Of a stretch of 64,000 nt of DNA, positions 56,413 through 64,000 are shown piece by piece. This DNA is from Providencia alcalifaciens DSM 30120. GTDB taxonomy: Bacteria > Pseudomonadota > Gammaproteobacteria > Enterobacterales > Enterobacteriaceae. The notes under the pieces were generated by a model. That model was given only the letters and a program-made list of their open reading frames with translations. It made no database searches and was not told the origin of the DNA. The translations under genes were made by a program, and so were the position numbers. Numbering within the stretch: the first letter of the stretch is position 1; every line of letters starts with the position of its first letter. Location of the stretch: the NCBI RefSeq assembly GCF_000173415.1, contig NZ_ABXW01000051.1, forward strand, positions 22,915 through 86,914. Direction: 5' to 3'.

Positions 56413-56771
56413 TGGAAACCTTCCTTGAACGCATTAATCAACTAATGGATTGGATGTATTTGAATCCTTGGGATGCAGCTGATGTTGGCTTAATGATGGC
56501 GTCAGCGTTGATAGTTTTCTTTTGTCGCTATGAGAAGCGAAGAGATTCAATAGTTGGAACAGTTTTATTCATCTGCTGGATTTACCAGATATATGAAACG
56601 GTAATGGGTAAGCGTGTATCAGCTCCGTCTGACGTTGTGTTTGATGGCGCTCTCTTCATCGTTATTTTCTCAGCAGGTGGCAACATCATGTCCATTGTTG
56701 TCATTAGTAAATTAGTGACCCGAATCAAATCAATCTGGCGGCTAGTTAAGCAGCCTTTTATTTTATGGTGA
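56412..56771 (+). CDS. Second putative holin or antiholin
   Basis: 119 residues with three hydrophobic segments (AADVGLMMASALIVFFCRY, TVLFICWIYQIYETV, GALFIVIFSAGGNIMSIVVIS) and a basic tail. It overlaps the previous gene and precedes the endolysin by four bases. AGGAGG lies upstream. It could be an antiholin or part of a two-component holin. I cannot tell which. Confidence 0.6.
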   Translation: METFLERINQLMDWMYLNPWDAADVGLMMASALIVFFCRYEKRRDSIVGTVLFICWIYQIYETVMGKRVSAPSDVVFDGALFIVIFSAGGNIMSIVVISKLVTRIKSIWRLVKQPFILW

Positions 56772-56775
56772 AGAA

Positions 56776-57132
56776 ATGAAATTAAGTGAACATTTCGATA
56801 GTAATGAATTTGCATGTAAGGATGGATGCGGAGCAAATCAGGTCGAGTCAAAGTTGGTTGAAATTCTTGAAGGAGTTCGAACTCACTTCGGCAAGCCGGT
56901 TATTGTTGTCAGCGGTCGTCGCTGTGCTAAACACAACAGTAAAGTAGGTGGCGCACCTAAATCTCAGCACCTGTTAGGCACAGCGGCAGATATCAAGGTT
57001 AAAGATGTAGCGCCGAAAATGGTCGCTGATTATCTTGAATCTAAGTCTCCTAATAGCTACGGCATTGGTCGCTACAAGACATTCACACATATTGATGTGA
57101 GAGGATATAAAGCACGATGGGGAAGCAACTAG
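56776..57132 (+). CDS. Endolysin, M15-family peptidase
   Basis: 118-residue peptidase of the M15A type (phage endolysin, D-Ala-D-Ala carboxypeptidase-like). Zinc ligands are His65 and Asp72 (SQHLLGTAADI) and His105 (THIDVRG). N-terminal substrate region SNEFACKDGCGANQV. It lacks a signal peptide, so it needs the holin to reach the wall. Overlaps Rz by 16 bases. Confidence 0.88.
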   Translation: MKLSEHFDSNEFACKDGCGANQVESKLVEILEGVRTHFGKPVIVVSGRRCAKHNSKVGGAPKSQHLLGTAADIKVKDVAPKMVADYLESKSPNSYGIGRYKTFTHIDVRGYKARWGSN

Positions 57133-57521
57133 TCAATATTGGCAAATGGTTTATATCAAATATCCAACCAATTCTATTTGTTCTTTTGCTTGCTGCATGT
57201 GTCATTTACAACCTTAGGATAAATAACCTAGAGACTGAAAATGAATCACTCACTAGTCAGTTATCAGCAAGCCAGCTACTAAACAAAGTAACCCAATCAG
57301 CTATCACTCTTCACTATCAAGTTTCACTCAATAACATCAAAGCAAAGCAATTAGAGGACTCAGAACATGTCAAAGTTAAGACTGTTATCAAAACAGTGCT
57401 CAAAGACAATGAGTGCGCTAATACTACTGTGCCCGATGATGTTGTTAGTGAGCTGCGGAAGTACAAAAGAGGTATTGATTCCCGTTCAGTCTCCGCCGAT
57501 ACCAGCGCAACTAACCGCTGA
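57117..57521 (+). CDS. Rz-like spanin, inner-membrane subunit
   Basis: 134 residues: one membrane anchor near residues 18-37 (ILFVLLLAACVIYNL), then a long periplasmic coiled coil (LETENESLTSQLSASQLL). It works with Rz1 to fuse the inner and outer membranes at the end of lysis. The C-terminal half overlaps the Rz1 gene in another frame. Confidence 0.82.
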   Translation: MGKQLVNIGKWFISNIQPILFVLLLAACVIYNLRINNLETENESLTSQLSASQLLNKVTQSAITLHYQVSLNNIKAKQLEDSEHVKVKTVIKTVLKDNECANTTVPDDVVSELRKYKRGIDSRSVSADTSATNR

Positions 57522-57672
57522 TTGCCCTCAGCCTGATATTCCTGAGAACGTTGATTGGGGCGATATGCCACAGTTGCTAGTTGATGCGATGAATTCAATA
57601 GCAAGGTGCAACTTGGACAAGAAAGCCATTCGAGATATTGAAGCGGCTAGAAGTAATTCAAAATCACATTAG
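57367..57672 (+). CDS. Rz1-like outer-membrane spanin lipoprotein
   Basis: 101 residues in the +1 frame relative to Rz, starting inside Rz and continuing 151 bases past its stop. It has a basic start (MSKLRLLSKQCSK), a hydrophobic segment and lipobox LLVSC (cysteine 30). A proline-rich stretch (VLIPVQSPPIPAQL) follows, as in other Rz1 proteins. GAGGA lies eight bases before the ATG. Confidence 0.82.
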   Translation: MSKLRLLSKQCSKTMSALILLCPMMLLVSCGSTKEVLIPVQSPPIPAQLTADCPQPDIPENVDWGDMPQLLVDAMNSIARCNLDKKAIRDIEAARSNSKSH

Positions 57673-57687
57673 AACGGAGTGTTGACG

Positions 57688-57879
57688 TTAATACCAACCA
57701 GTAAATGCTCTTGCAAAAAAAATTAAATTTATGAAGGTAAGAGCGCTTAACAAGTAGATAGAGAACTTCAAAAAAATAGTCATTACGTCTGATGGTTTTT
57801 TATCTTGAGCAATAATGAATAAGATACAGACAAGGACAGGCAGAAATATGAGTAAGAGAGTAATGGGATTAGTATACAT
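57688..57879 (-). CDS. Small membrane protein, late-region accessory gene
   Basis: 63 residues with two hydrophobic segments (NPITLLLIFLPVLVCILFII; FLKFSIYLLSALTFINLIFF). I took the ATG at 57879: GAGGGAG lies ten bases upstream on the minus strand, while the ATG at 57903 has no site. Opposed to the lysis genes, so likely a separately transcribed accessory gene. Function unknown; superinfection exclusion is one possibility. Confidence 0.5.
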   Translation of the reverse strand: MYTNPITLLLIFLPVLVCILFIIAQDKKPSDVMTIFLKFSIYLLSALTFINLIFFARAFTGWY

Positions 57880-57972
57880 GTATTGATACTCCCTCTTATG
57901 CAATGAAAAATTAACCTATTAGTTAAGTATATTTTTAACAGGAAAGCAATGCGGGAAATTGAAGTTGATAGG

Positions 57973-58092
57973 TTAGGCGTCAATAATGGAAACGGCTAGA
58001 GCGATGGCGTGCTCTGGTTTCTTATTCCGTAGCCACAAATAAACAACTACGGCAGCAACGAGCTTAATTAATAATTCAGTAATTCGTACCAT
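57973..58092 (-). CDS. Tiny membrane protein, 39 residues
   Basis: Reads MVRITELLIKLVAAVVVYLW and ends RNKKPEHAIALAVSIIDA. It has one membrane segment and a basic loop. The site TAGGAGA lies seven bases before the ATG, which is strong for a chance frame. Same strand as the gene at 57688; could form one transcript. Function unknown. Confidence 0.5.
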   Translation of the reverse strand: MVRITELLIKLVAAVVVYLWLRNKKPEHAIALAVSIIDA

Positions 58093-58338
58093 GTAAATCT
58101 CCTAAGTTAAGGTTATCGATGGGGTTGGTTTCCCTATATGAGTACCTGTTTTAACTTGTTGATTTAATTTGGTATGTATTTTGCTTTAGCAATGCGTGAA
58201 ATTTGACGCTAAAGAAATGCCCCAGATATCGGGGCAAAGTAGAGAATAATAGTTTATGAATGTGACGTCACTATACGTTAATCGTTAATGACCACAATCT
58301 GAAAAAGGTAGTAGTCTCAAGCGGATATTACAAATCTG

Positions 58339-58363
58339 AGCCTCGCTAAATGCGGGGCTTTTT
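58339..58363 (+). terminator. Plus-strand terminator
   Basis: AGCCTCGC (58339-58346) pairs with GCGGGGCT (58352-58359), followed by five T residues. Confidence 0.8.
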
Positions 58364-58370
58364 AATGACA

Positions 58371-58396
58371 AAAAAATAGCCCCGATGCTGGGGCTT
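58371..58396 (-). terminator. Minus-strand terminator
   Basis: AGCCCC (58379-58384) pairs with GGGGCT (58391-58396); the minus strand has a T run (A run 58371-58377). It would stop transcripts coming from the antirepressor side. Confidence 0.65.
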
Positions 58397-58568
58397 AAAG
58401 GGGATGGTTCATAGGAATATATTTGAGGGTAATAACTTAGCGATGTAATAACCATACCCCTATCAACGTGATGTTACGAAAGTAAAGTTAAAAGAAAGTT
58501 ACATTTATTCAAGTTATGTAATCAGTAGTACGCATTTCACCCTGTGCATAGCACGCACATCTAAAACA

Positions 58569-58660
58569 CCAAGAGCCTACAGAAAGTGATCCTGAGAACT
58601 GCCGCTATAGCTGGCGAGCTCTCTTGGGGCGGCTTTTCTGTGCTAACAGGTTCACTTTCT
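58569..58660 (+). ncRNA. C4-like antisense RNA upstream of antirepressor
   Basis: The leader of the KilA-N gene has several matching arms. CCAAGAG (58569-58575) pairs with CTCTTGG (58621-58627), GCCGC (58601-58605) with GCGGC (58629-58633), and AGAAAGTGATCCT (58581-58593) is complementary at 12 of 13 positions to 58648-58660, just before the ribosome binding site. This is the layout of the C4 RNA of phages P1 and P7, which represses antirepressor synthesis by antisense pairing. Confidence 0.65.
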
Positions 58661-58675
58661 ATAGGAAGAAACGTA

Positions 58676-59458
58676 ATGATTAAAATCGTACCCATGAAGT
58701 ATGACGAAACCATGATCCCGTTTAATGGAGATTGTTGGGTTAATGCCACAGCAGCAGCTAGGCACTTTGGAAAACTAACCAAAGACTGGTTAAGAGTCTC
58801 ATCAACTAAAGAATATATCTATGAGGTTGGCAAAGAGCTTGATATTGAAGCGTATAATTCTAAAGAGGAGATTTCTCCCCTTTTAGTTCGAGTAGAAAAA
58901 GGACGCCATGGCGGTACTTGGATCCATCCTGAATTAGTAATTGAGTTCGCAAGATGGTTATCACCTAAATTTGCTCGTGCTTGTGATCGGCACATTAAAA
59001 ACATGTTGATGTCACAGAGTATGACATTGACCGAAGATCAGGTTATTGGGTTACTAACATATAAAGAGGCTACTGAATGGGAAAAGCGATTTCAAGAACC
59101 CTATTACAGAGCGCTATCAAAGATGTCAGGGACTCCTTATTTTGGTCATGTTGGCGGTTGTCCATTATTGTTCGCTGGTATCACGGCTAAATGGATTTAT
59201 GGCGTTGCATTGCCTGATTATGTTTATGAATCAGTCAAAGAAAATAAGGGCAATAGAGAGAAAATCCATCAGTACCTGAAAGGTGATGCCTTGCATGCGG
59301 TAGAACAGCAAATGGTGGCAGTAACAAATATTGCTAATAGTTCTGTTGATTACAAAGACTTTGATGCTCGATGTATGGCTGCTTTTGATGTTAAAGGGCA
59401 AATGCAATTGCTTTATCCTTCAGCGCATGGAGAGCAGCATGCAGCAAGATTGCAATAA
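58676..59458 (+). CDS. KilA-N domain protein, probable antirepressor
   Basis: 260 residues. The KilA-N domain occupies about residues 5-110: MIPFNGDCWVNATAAARHFG, KDWLRVSST and GGTWIHPELVIEFARWLSPKFA (in part). The rest (YKEATEWEKRFQEPYYRALS, PYFGHVGGCP) is as in phage antirepressors. Such proteins bind the repressor or operator and favour lytic growth. AGGAAG precedes the ATG at 58676; the longer frame lies in the C4-like leader. Confidence 0.78.
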   Translation: MIKIVPMKYDETMIPFNGDCWVNATAAARHFGKLTKDWLRVSSTKEYIYEVGKELDIEAYNSKEEISPLLVRVEKGRHGGTWIHPELVIEFARWLSPKFARACDRHIKNMLMSQSMTLTEDQVIGLLTYKEATEWEKRFQEPYYRALSKMSGTPYFGHVGGCPLLFAGITAKWIYGVALPDYVYESVKENKGNREKIHQYLKGDALHAVEQQMVAVTNIANSSVDYKDFDARCMAAFDVKGQMQLLYPSAHGEQHAARLQ

Positions 59459-59795
59459 GCAAGTAGAAATCTTTTCACTGGTCGTCAGCGAGTTATTTTT
59501 GATTAGACAGGTCGCCATGCATAAGCGGCCTGTTTTTCGTTCATCGCTAGGAGATATTAAGTTTAGTGTTGAGTCGCTGGCTAACTTCTTAAAATCATAC
59601 TATCGGGAAGATTATAAAAGTGACCTCGAATTAAGCATGCTGTTCTTCAATATGCTGAAAAGAGAATACCTACCAGATCCTACAGTGCTAGTTTCTTGGT
59701 GTATGAATGAAGAGCTAACCGATGATGCAATACATAAAATATCTGGCTTGCTTGAAGACTTCGCGGAAATGGAGTTCTCAAATCAAATTCAATAG
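59439..59795 (+). CDS. Hypothetical phage protein
   Basis: 118 residues from the ATG at 59439, with GGAGAG just upstream; the longer frame lies inside the antirepressor gene. Reads MQQDCNKQVEIFSLVVSELF and, later, FLKSYYREDYKSDLELSMLF and a helical end. It overlaps the antirepressor gene by 20 bases, so both are probably translated together. Unknown function. A terminator includes its stop codon. Confidence 0.6.
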   Translation: MQQDCNKQVEIFSLVVSELFLIRQVAMHKRPVFRSSLGDIKFSVESLANFLKSYYREDYKSDLELSMLFFNMLKREYLPDPTVLVSWCMNEELTDDAIHKISGLLEDFAEMEFSNQIQ

Positions 59796-59816
59796 GTCGC
59801 TAATGCGGCCTTTTTT
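59794..59816 (+). terminator. Intrinsic terminator
   Basis: AGGTCGC (59794-59800) and GCGGCCT (59805-59811) pair around TAAT, then six T residues. Confidence 0.8.
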
Positions 59817-59887
59817 AAGCATAAGTCAAATATGTGTTATTTATTACATTTAGTTAGTGTTAGCATTCCTCCAATAGGAGGTAACTA

Positions 59888-60160
59888 ATGATTTCATGGT
59901 TCGATGTTATGGCTCTACTTGCCATACCAATAGTGATATTGATTGTAGTTGTGAAGATGGCAATAGGGAGCCATAAGATGTTAGAAAAAAGTGAGCAAGT
60001 AAAAAATGAAGCATTAGAAGCTCACAAAAATGAAATTAAAGAGTCTAGTGATGGAGCGCAAGCAAAGAAGATAAAGAAAGAAATAACAGCAAAGATAATC
60101 TGGTACAGGATATGTTCTGTTGCATTATTGATACCAGTTCTATATTTCCTGTTTAGATAG
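59888..60160 (+). CDS. Small membrane phage protein
   Basis: 90 residues with hydrophobic segments at each end (VMALLAIPIVILIVVVKMAI; ICSVALLIPVLYFLF) and a charged middle (EKSEQVKNEALEAHKNEIKE). AGGAGG precedes the ATG. It stands alone between two terminators, like an accessory unit. Unknown function. Confidence 0.6.
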   Translation: MISWFDVMALLAIPIVILIVVVKMAIGSHKMLEKSEQVKNEALEAHKNEIKESSDGAQAKKIKKEITAKIIWYRICSVALLIPVLYFLFR

Positions 60161-60162
60161 CG

Positions 60163-60184
60163 ACCCGCCAAGTGCGGGTTTTTT
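60163..60184 (+). terminator. Intrinsic terminator
   Basis: ACCCGC (60163-60168) and GCGGGT (60174-60179) with six T residues after them. Confidence 0.8.
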
Positions 60185-60196
60185 ATTGGGTGAAAT

Positions 60197-60385
60197 ATGA
60201 AGAAATACACAGTAATCGCAACAAAGAAAGACGGAACTACATACGAAGGCATGATGACAACTAAAGAGCCTCGAGTGACGAATGGGCTAATCGCAATTGC
60301 TCAGTCGAACGGAGCATGGATATACATCTCACCCGACGAGATTAGCAGCGTTGAATATGTGCCTGTGGTTGAAGTAGCAGAATAA
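60197..60385 (+). CDS. Hypothetical phage protein, 62 residues
   Basis: Reads MKKYTVIATKKDGTTYEGMM and ends ISPDEISSVEYVPVVEVAE. Sheet-rich small protein with a short GGTGAAA site before the ATG. It lies just before the terminase genes. Unknown function. Confidence 0.6.
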   Translation: MKKYTVIATKKDGTTYEGMMTTKEPRVTNGLIAIAQSNGAWIYISPDEISSVEYVPVVEVAE

Positions 60386-60393
60386 CCAATCAC

Positions 60394-60417
60394 AAAGCTC
60401 ATCATGGTGGGCTTTTT
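60394..60417 (+). terminator. Intrinsic terminator
   Basis: AAAGCTCA (60394-60401) and the G-T paired TGGGCTTT arm ending at 60415 form a hairpin before the terminase genes, followed by T residues. Confidence 0.6.
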
Positions 60418-60439
60418 AATTTGTTATGAGGATATGAAT

Positions 60440-61042
60440 ATGGCTAAAAGACCAGATTGGGAGGCCATCGAGTCGGCTTACCGAGCTGGCGTGATGTCAC
60501 TTCGAGAAATAGCTTCACAGCATGGCATATCTGAAGGAGCTATACGCAAAAGAGCAAAGAAGGATGATTGGTCGCGAGACCTTAACGCAAAGATAAAATC
60601 CCGTGCAGATGATTTGGTACGCAAAGAGGAAGTACGCAAGCAGGTACGCAGCGAAACAGTACTTTCAGAGCGCGTACTTATTGAGGCAACCGCTGAAGTA
60701 ATTGCTAATGTTCGTATGGAACACAGGGGAGATATTCGCAGGGCAAGAGAGCTGACCAATAACTTGTTTGATGAGCTATCGGCTGAATGTGCCGATGTGC
60801 CAGCTTTAAGTAAATTGGGCGAGCTAATGTTTAGTCCTGATGATAACGGACGCGATAAGCTAAATGAAATTTACAACTCAATCATTTCTCTCCCTGAGCG
60901 CGTTAAGTCAGTCAAAGCATTAAGCGAAACACTTAAAAATCTAGTTGGCCTTGAGCGACAAGCTTACGGGCTAGATGAAGCACAGCCGAATAAGACAGCT
61001 AGTCAGCTATCAGAACTAATGGACGACTTATCTAAGGAATAA
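60440..61042 (+). CDS. Terminase small subunit
   Basis: 200 residues that recognise phage DNA for packaging. The N-terminal helix-turn-helix (WEAIESAYRAGVMSLREIAS, GISEGAIRKRAKKDDWSRD) is followed by a helical oligomerisation region and a C-terminal part for the large subunit. GAGGA lies eight bases before the ATG at 60440; the longer frame starts in the terminator. The large subunit follows after two bases. Confidence 0.82.
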   Translation: MAKRPDWEAIESAYRAGVMSLREIASQHGISEGAIRKRAKKDDWSRDLNAKIKSRADDLVRKEEVRKQVRSETVLSERVLIEATAEVIANVRMEHRGDIRRARELTNNLFDELSAECADVPALSKLGELMFSPDDNGRDKLNEIYNSIISLPERVKSVKALSETLKNLVGLERQAYGLDEAQPNKTASQLSELMDDLSKE

Positions 61043-61044
61043 TC

Positions 61045-62532
61045 ATGAAGCCAGAACATCTTGCATTATTGAGAGATAAGCTCTGGCGATTGAATCATCT
61101 CTACTGGATCACCAACAAAGAAGGTAAGCCGGTTCGATTTAAAATGACACCTGAGCAGCTTGAATACTTTGAAGGGATGCACACGCGAAATATTATCCTC
61201 AAAGCTCGTCAACTTGGTTTCACAACTGAGGTTTGCATTATCCAATTAGATGCGGCTCTATTTGAGGCGGCTAGATGTGCCTTAATAGCACACACGCTAA
61301 ACGATGCTAAGCGACTATTCAGGGAAAAAATAAAGTATGCCTATGAAAAACTACCTGATGAAATTAAGGCTGCTAATCCGGCGAGTAATGACGCGGCTGG
61401 TGAATTAGTTTTTAGTAAAGGCGGCTCACTTTATATCAGCACGTCATTTCGTGGCGGTACACTCCGATATTTACATGTATCTGAGTTCGGTAAGATATGT
61501 GCCAAATATCCAGAAAAGGCTCGTGAGATTGTTACTGGTGCGTTTGAAGCGGTATCAAGCGATTGTTTCACGACGATTGAAAGTACAGCGGAAGGTCGAG
61601 CAGGTTATTTTTACGATTATTGCCAGTCTGCTGAGAAAGCGCAAATTCAGAGCAAGACTCTCTCTAACCTAGACTGGAAATTCTTTTTCTTCTCATGGTG
61701 GAAGAATCCTGAGTACTCAATTGACCCTGTGGAACAATTACCGCAGCGATTAGTTGATTACTTCGATGAGATAGCTTGCAAACACAGTGTTCACCTCAAC
61801 GAGCGACAGAGAGCATGGTACTACGCCAAAGAGAAAACGCTCGGCGACGATATGAAGCGAGAATACCCGTCAATACCGTCTGAAGCATTTCAGCAATCTG
61901 TTGAAGGTGCTTATTATGCTAAGCAATTCCGCTTTCTGTACGAAAATAAACGCATTGGCGCACTCCCTGATAACTCACACTTACCCGTTCATACGTATTG
62001 GGATATTGGTGTGGGCGATTCAACATCAATCTGGTTTATTCGTGAGGTTGGTGAGGAATTTCACGTTATCGACCATTACTCAAACAGTGGTGAGGGTCTA
62101 CGGCACTATATGAAAGTGCTGAAAGATAAAGGTTACACATACGCGAGTCATAATGGACCACATGATATTGATAATCGTGAGTTTGGTTCAGATGCGAAAT
62201 CACGTAGAGAGTTAGCCCGTGAGGGGTATGAAATTGATGGGCAAATTTACTCAATTCGATTTGACGTAGTGCCAAAGCTTTCTATTGATGAAGGTATTGA
62301 GGCTGTGCGTGAAATTCTCCCCCGTTGTGTTTTCGATGAGTATAAATGTGGTGAAGGCATCGCTCATCTTGAAGCATACCGCAAAGAGTGGAACGATAAA
62401 CTCGGATGTTGGAAAGATAAGCCACTTCACGACTATACATCTCATGACGCCGATGGGTTTAGATATTTTGCGGTTCGCCGTAGGAATGCTAAGCGTCCAG
62501 CCTTTGATATTAATTTAGGAACAACTTTCTAA
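61045..62532 (+). CDS. Terminase large subunit
   Basis: 495-residue packaging motor ATPase and nuclease. Walker A-like KARQLGFTT is at 53-61, and Walker B-like LHVSEFGK around 143-150. ESTAEG follows as the coupling motif. The RNase H-like nuclease domain begins near residue 310 (VHTYWDIGVGDSTSIWFI) and continues to HDADGFRYFAVRR. Overlaps the portal gene by one base. Confidence 0.93.
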   Translation: MKPEHLALLRDKLWRLNHLYWITNKEGKPVRFKMTPEQLEYFEGMHTRNIILKARQLGFTTEVCIIQLDAALFEAARCALIAHTLNDAKRLFREKIKYAYEKLPDEIKAANPASNDAAGELVFSKGGSLYISTSFRGGTLRYLHVSEFGKICAKYPEKAREIVTGAFEAVSSDCFTTIESTAEGRAGYFYDYCQSAEKAQIQSKTLSNLDWKFFFFSWWKNPEYSIDPVEQLPQRLVDYFDEIACKHSVHLNERQRAWYYAKEKTLGDDMKREYPSIPSEAFQQSVEGAYYAKQFRFLYENKRIGALPDNSHLPVHTYWDIGVGDSTSIWFIREVGEEFHVIDHYSNSGEGLRHYMKVLKDKGYTYASHNGPHDIDNREFGSDAKSRRELAREGYEIDGQIYSIRFDVVPKLSIDEGIEAVREILPRCVFDEYKCGEGIAHLEAYRKEWNDKLGCWKDKPLHDYTSHDADGFRYFAVRRRNAKRPAFDINLGTTF

Positions 62533-63902
62533 TGAGCATAGCAAATGTAGATTTTACTCGCCCTGAATACAAGACAGCGGCACCTCAGTGGGAGTTGGTT
62601 CGCTCAGTATGTCGAGGTGGTGAGGAAGTAAAAAGTTATCTTCCTGAGTTGGAAGAAAAGGAAAGTGAACGTAAGAAAAAGCGTAATAAAGACTATCAAG
62701 ACCGTGCGGTGTTTTACCCAATAACAGGTAACACTCGTAACGGTATGATAGGGATGGCATTCAAGAAAGATCCATTGATTGCTGTTGCTGAAAAGCTGTC
62801 TTGTTTAAAAGATGATGCAGATGGTGCAGGTTCAAGCATTTACCAATTAGCTCAATCCTCTCTTGAATCGGTATTGGATGTGGGACGACATGGGCTATAT
62901 GTTGATTACAACAGCGACTCTAAGCTCCCGTACATATTTCAATATCGTGCTGAAGATATTATTAACTGGCGGACTGATCGTATTAATGGCAGGACGATGC
63001 TAACGCTGGTGGTATTGCGAGAGACTGTTGAAGAGGCGGACGGTTTTGGATTTAAAGATGCCATTCAATACCGCGTGTTAGTGATAGAAGATGGCAAGTT
63101 TATCTGTAGAGTATATCGCAAGACAGCTGGCAGCAGTGTGTATCAAATCCACTCTGAATATATTCCAGAGCGTGCAGGTAGTGGTGCTTGGGATGAAATT
63201 CCATTTACGTTTATGGGTGCTCAAAACAATGACCATACGATAGATGAGGCGCCATTGTTAGGTTTGGCAAAAATTAATCTAGGGCATTATCGAAATTCTG
63301 CTGATTATGAAGATTCAGTGTTTTTCTGTGGGCAAGTTCAGCCATATCTAGGTGGGTTAGATATAGAGTGGCGAGATCACTTAGAAAAAACAGGCATCAT
63401 GGTTGGGTCTCGTTCACCTTTAATGCTGCCAGTGAAAGGGTTCTTTGGTTACGAGCAAGCTCAGCCAAATATGTTGGCTAAAGAAGCTATGGACAGTAAG
63501 CGCGATTACATGGTGGCTTTAGGCGCTCAGTTAGTTTCTGCAGATAGTAAAGTCAAAACGATTATTCAATCTGTGGGGGAGCAAAGTGCTCAAACCTCTA
63601 TTCTCAGTATTTGTTGCTCAAATGTCTCAGATGCGTTTAGCAAAGCGTTAATGTGGTGCGCTGAATACTTAGGTTTAGATACTAAAGACACTTCTTTTGA
63701 AATTAACAAAGACCTCGTTAATCACATTGCTGATAGTTCGATGATCCGTGAAATTGTGGCTGCATGGCAATCGGGTGCAACACGCAAGTCTGACTTGGTG
63801 AGAAGTTTACAGAAATATGATGTTATCGATCCCGCTGATGATATTGATATGGTGGTCGATGAGCTTAACAACCAAGAGCCGACAATAGTAGGTGAAACAT
63901 GA
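62532..63902 (+). CDS. Portal protein (DUF4055)
   Basis: 456-residue portal of the DUF4055 type, the ring through which DNA enters the head. Family stretches: SYLPELEEKESERKKKRNK, RAVFYPITGNTRNGMIGMAFKKDP, SLESVLDVGRHGLYVDYNSD. It follows the large terminase directly and precedes the head morphogenesis gene with an ATGA overlap. Confidence 0.88.
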   Translation: MSIANVDFTRPEYKTAAPQWELVRSVCRGGEEVKSYLPELEEKESERKKKRNKDYQDRAVFYPITGNTRNGMIGMAFKKDPLIAVAEKLSCLKDDADGAGSSIYQLAQSSLESVLDVGRHGLYVDYNSDSKLPYIFQYRAEDIINWRTDRINGRTMLTLVVLRETVEEADGFGFKDAIQYRVLVIEDGKFICRVYRKTAGSSVYQIHSEYIPERAGSGAWDEIPFTFMGAQNNDHTIDEAPLLGLAKINLGHYRNSADYEDSVFFCGQVQPYLGGLDIEWRDHLEKTGIMVGSRSPLMLPVKGFFGYEQAQPNMLAKEAMDSKRDYMVALGAQLVSADSKVKTIIQSVGEQSAQTSILSICCSNVSDAFSKALMWCAEYLGLDTKDTSFEINKDLVNHIADSSMIREIVAAWQSGATRKSDLVRSLQKYDVIDPADDIDMVVDELNNQEPTIVGET

Positions 63903-64000
63903 AATCAGTGAATGAGCGATTAAGGGATGAATTGATAGCTCACGCTTTGTTTTCTGGTCGTTATTCTACAGGTGTTGCAAGGCGCATGATAAATGCACTT
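63899..64000 (+). CDS. Start of head morphogenesis protein, partial
   Basis: The ATG at 63899 overlaps the portal stop (ATGA). The first 34 residues read MKSVNERLRDELIAHALFSG and then RYSTGVARRMINAL. In phages with this gene order the next gene is an SPP1 gp7-type minor head protein, which fits, but too little is visible to be certain. It runs off the right edge. Confidence 0.55.
   Translation, partial: MKSVNERLRDELIAHALFSGRYSTGVARRMINAL

Larger units (their letters stand above)
58093..58568. other. Non-coding region before the antirepressor
   Basis: About 475 bases without a convincing gene. It contains back-to-back terminators at 58339-58396, a TGACGTCA palindrome near 58261-58270 and an inverted repeat GCCCC/GGGGC near 58218-58236. 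The promoter of the C4-like RNA and antirepressor should lie at its right end. Confidence 0.45.
36344..64000. mobile_element. Lambdoid prophage, incomplete at right edge
   Basis: The region has integrase and excisionase at the junction, then early left genes with N, an immunity region with six operators, early right genes with O and P, a nin-type region, a Q-like gene, lysis genes and the terminase and portal genes. Order and orientation match lambda-like phages. Remaining head and tail genes and attR must lie beyond 64000. All modules seen look intact, so the phage could be inducible. Confidence 0.93.

Noticed and set aside
36355..64000. CRISPR array or anti-CRISPR locus
   Set aside because: No regularly spaced direct repeats with spacers were seen anywhere in the window; the only regular repeats are the O iterons.

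Overview
The window looks like about 36 kb of chromosome from a Morganellaceae enterobacterium, most probably Providencia, followed by about 27.7 kb of an integrated lambdoid prophage that runs off the right edge. The assignment rests on familiar enterobacterial blocks (thrS-infC-rpmI-rplT-pheMST-ihfA, btuCD, arnBCADTEF, nlpC, lplA, sitABCD, tcyP, ydjM, hxpB, yniAB, marC, emtA), a moderately AT-rich composition, a complete arn operon and a small MarA/SoxS-type regulator resembling AarP/PqrA. No database search was possible; family names come from motifs and remembered homologues.

Chromosome, 1-36.3 kb. A partial YkgJ-like gene, the cystine symporter tcyP, the SOS-boxed ydjM, hxpB, yniB and yniA lead to the Fur-boxed sitABCD metal importer, then emtA, marC and three small envelope genes. 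The translation cluster follows: thrS with its leader, TWO tandem infC genes that both start with AUU, rpmI, rplT, the pheM leader with its attenuator, pheS, pheT and ihfA. Between ihfA and btuC lies a gene for a eukaryotic-type RhoGAP domain protein, probably an effector acting on host Rho GTPases. btuC carries a one-base frameshift in a T6 run. The arn (lipid A L-Ara4N) operon, nlpC, lplA and an aarP-like regulator come next. A TonB-dependent haem-type receptor gene is cut by the prophage and lacks its 5' end here.

Prophage, about 36.34 kb to beyond 64 kb. The left arm (minus strand) holds integrase, excisionase, NinX, many small early genes, and a recombination block of Sak4-like ATPase, SSB and a PD-(D/E)XK-like nuclease. 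The N antiterminator is the first gene of this operon. The control region is classical: nutL, three OL operators, a cI-like repressor, three OR operators, PR, cro and nutR. Between cI and the left operator, in the position of lambda rexAB, sit a HipA-like kinase and a HIRAN-domain protein, ended by their own terminator, so they are probably expressed in the lysogen. The right arm holds cII, a ParB-like gene, O with three 24-bp iterons, P, a nin-type region (Lar, DUF551, DUF1367, NinG, NinH), a DUF1133/Q-like gene, a leader with a strong terminator, two holin candidates, an M15 endolysin and overlapping Rz/Rz1. A KilA-N antirepressor gene follows, preceded by a C4-like antisense RNA. Small terminator-bounded accessory genes lead to small and large terminase, a DUF4055 portal and the start of a head morphogenesis gene.

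The most interesting items are the RhoGAP gene, the HipA/HIRAN pair in the rex position, the duplicated infC, the C4-like RNA with its antirepressor, and the split TonB receptor. Several genes under 60 codons were found by reading stop/start overlaps and ribosome binding sites.
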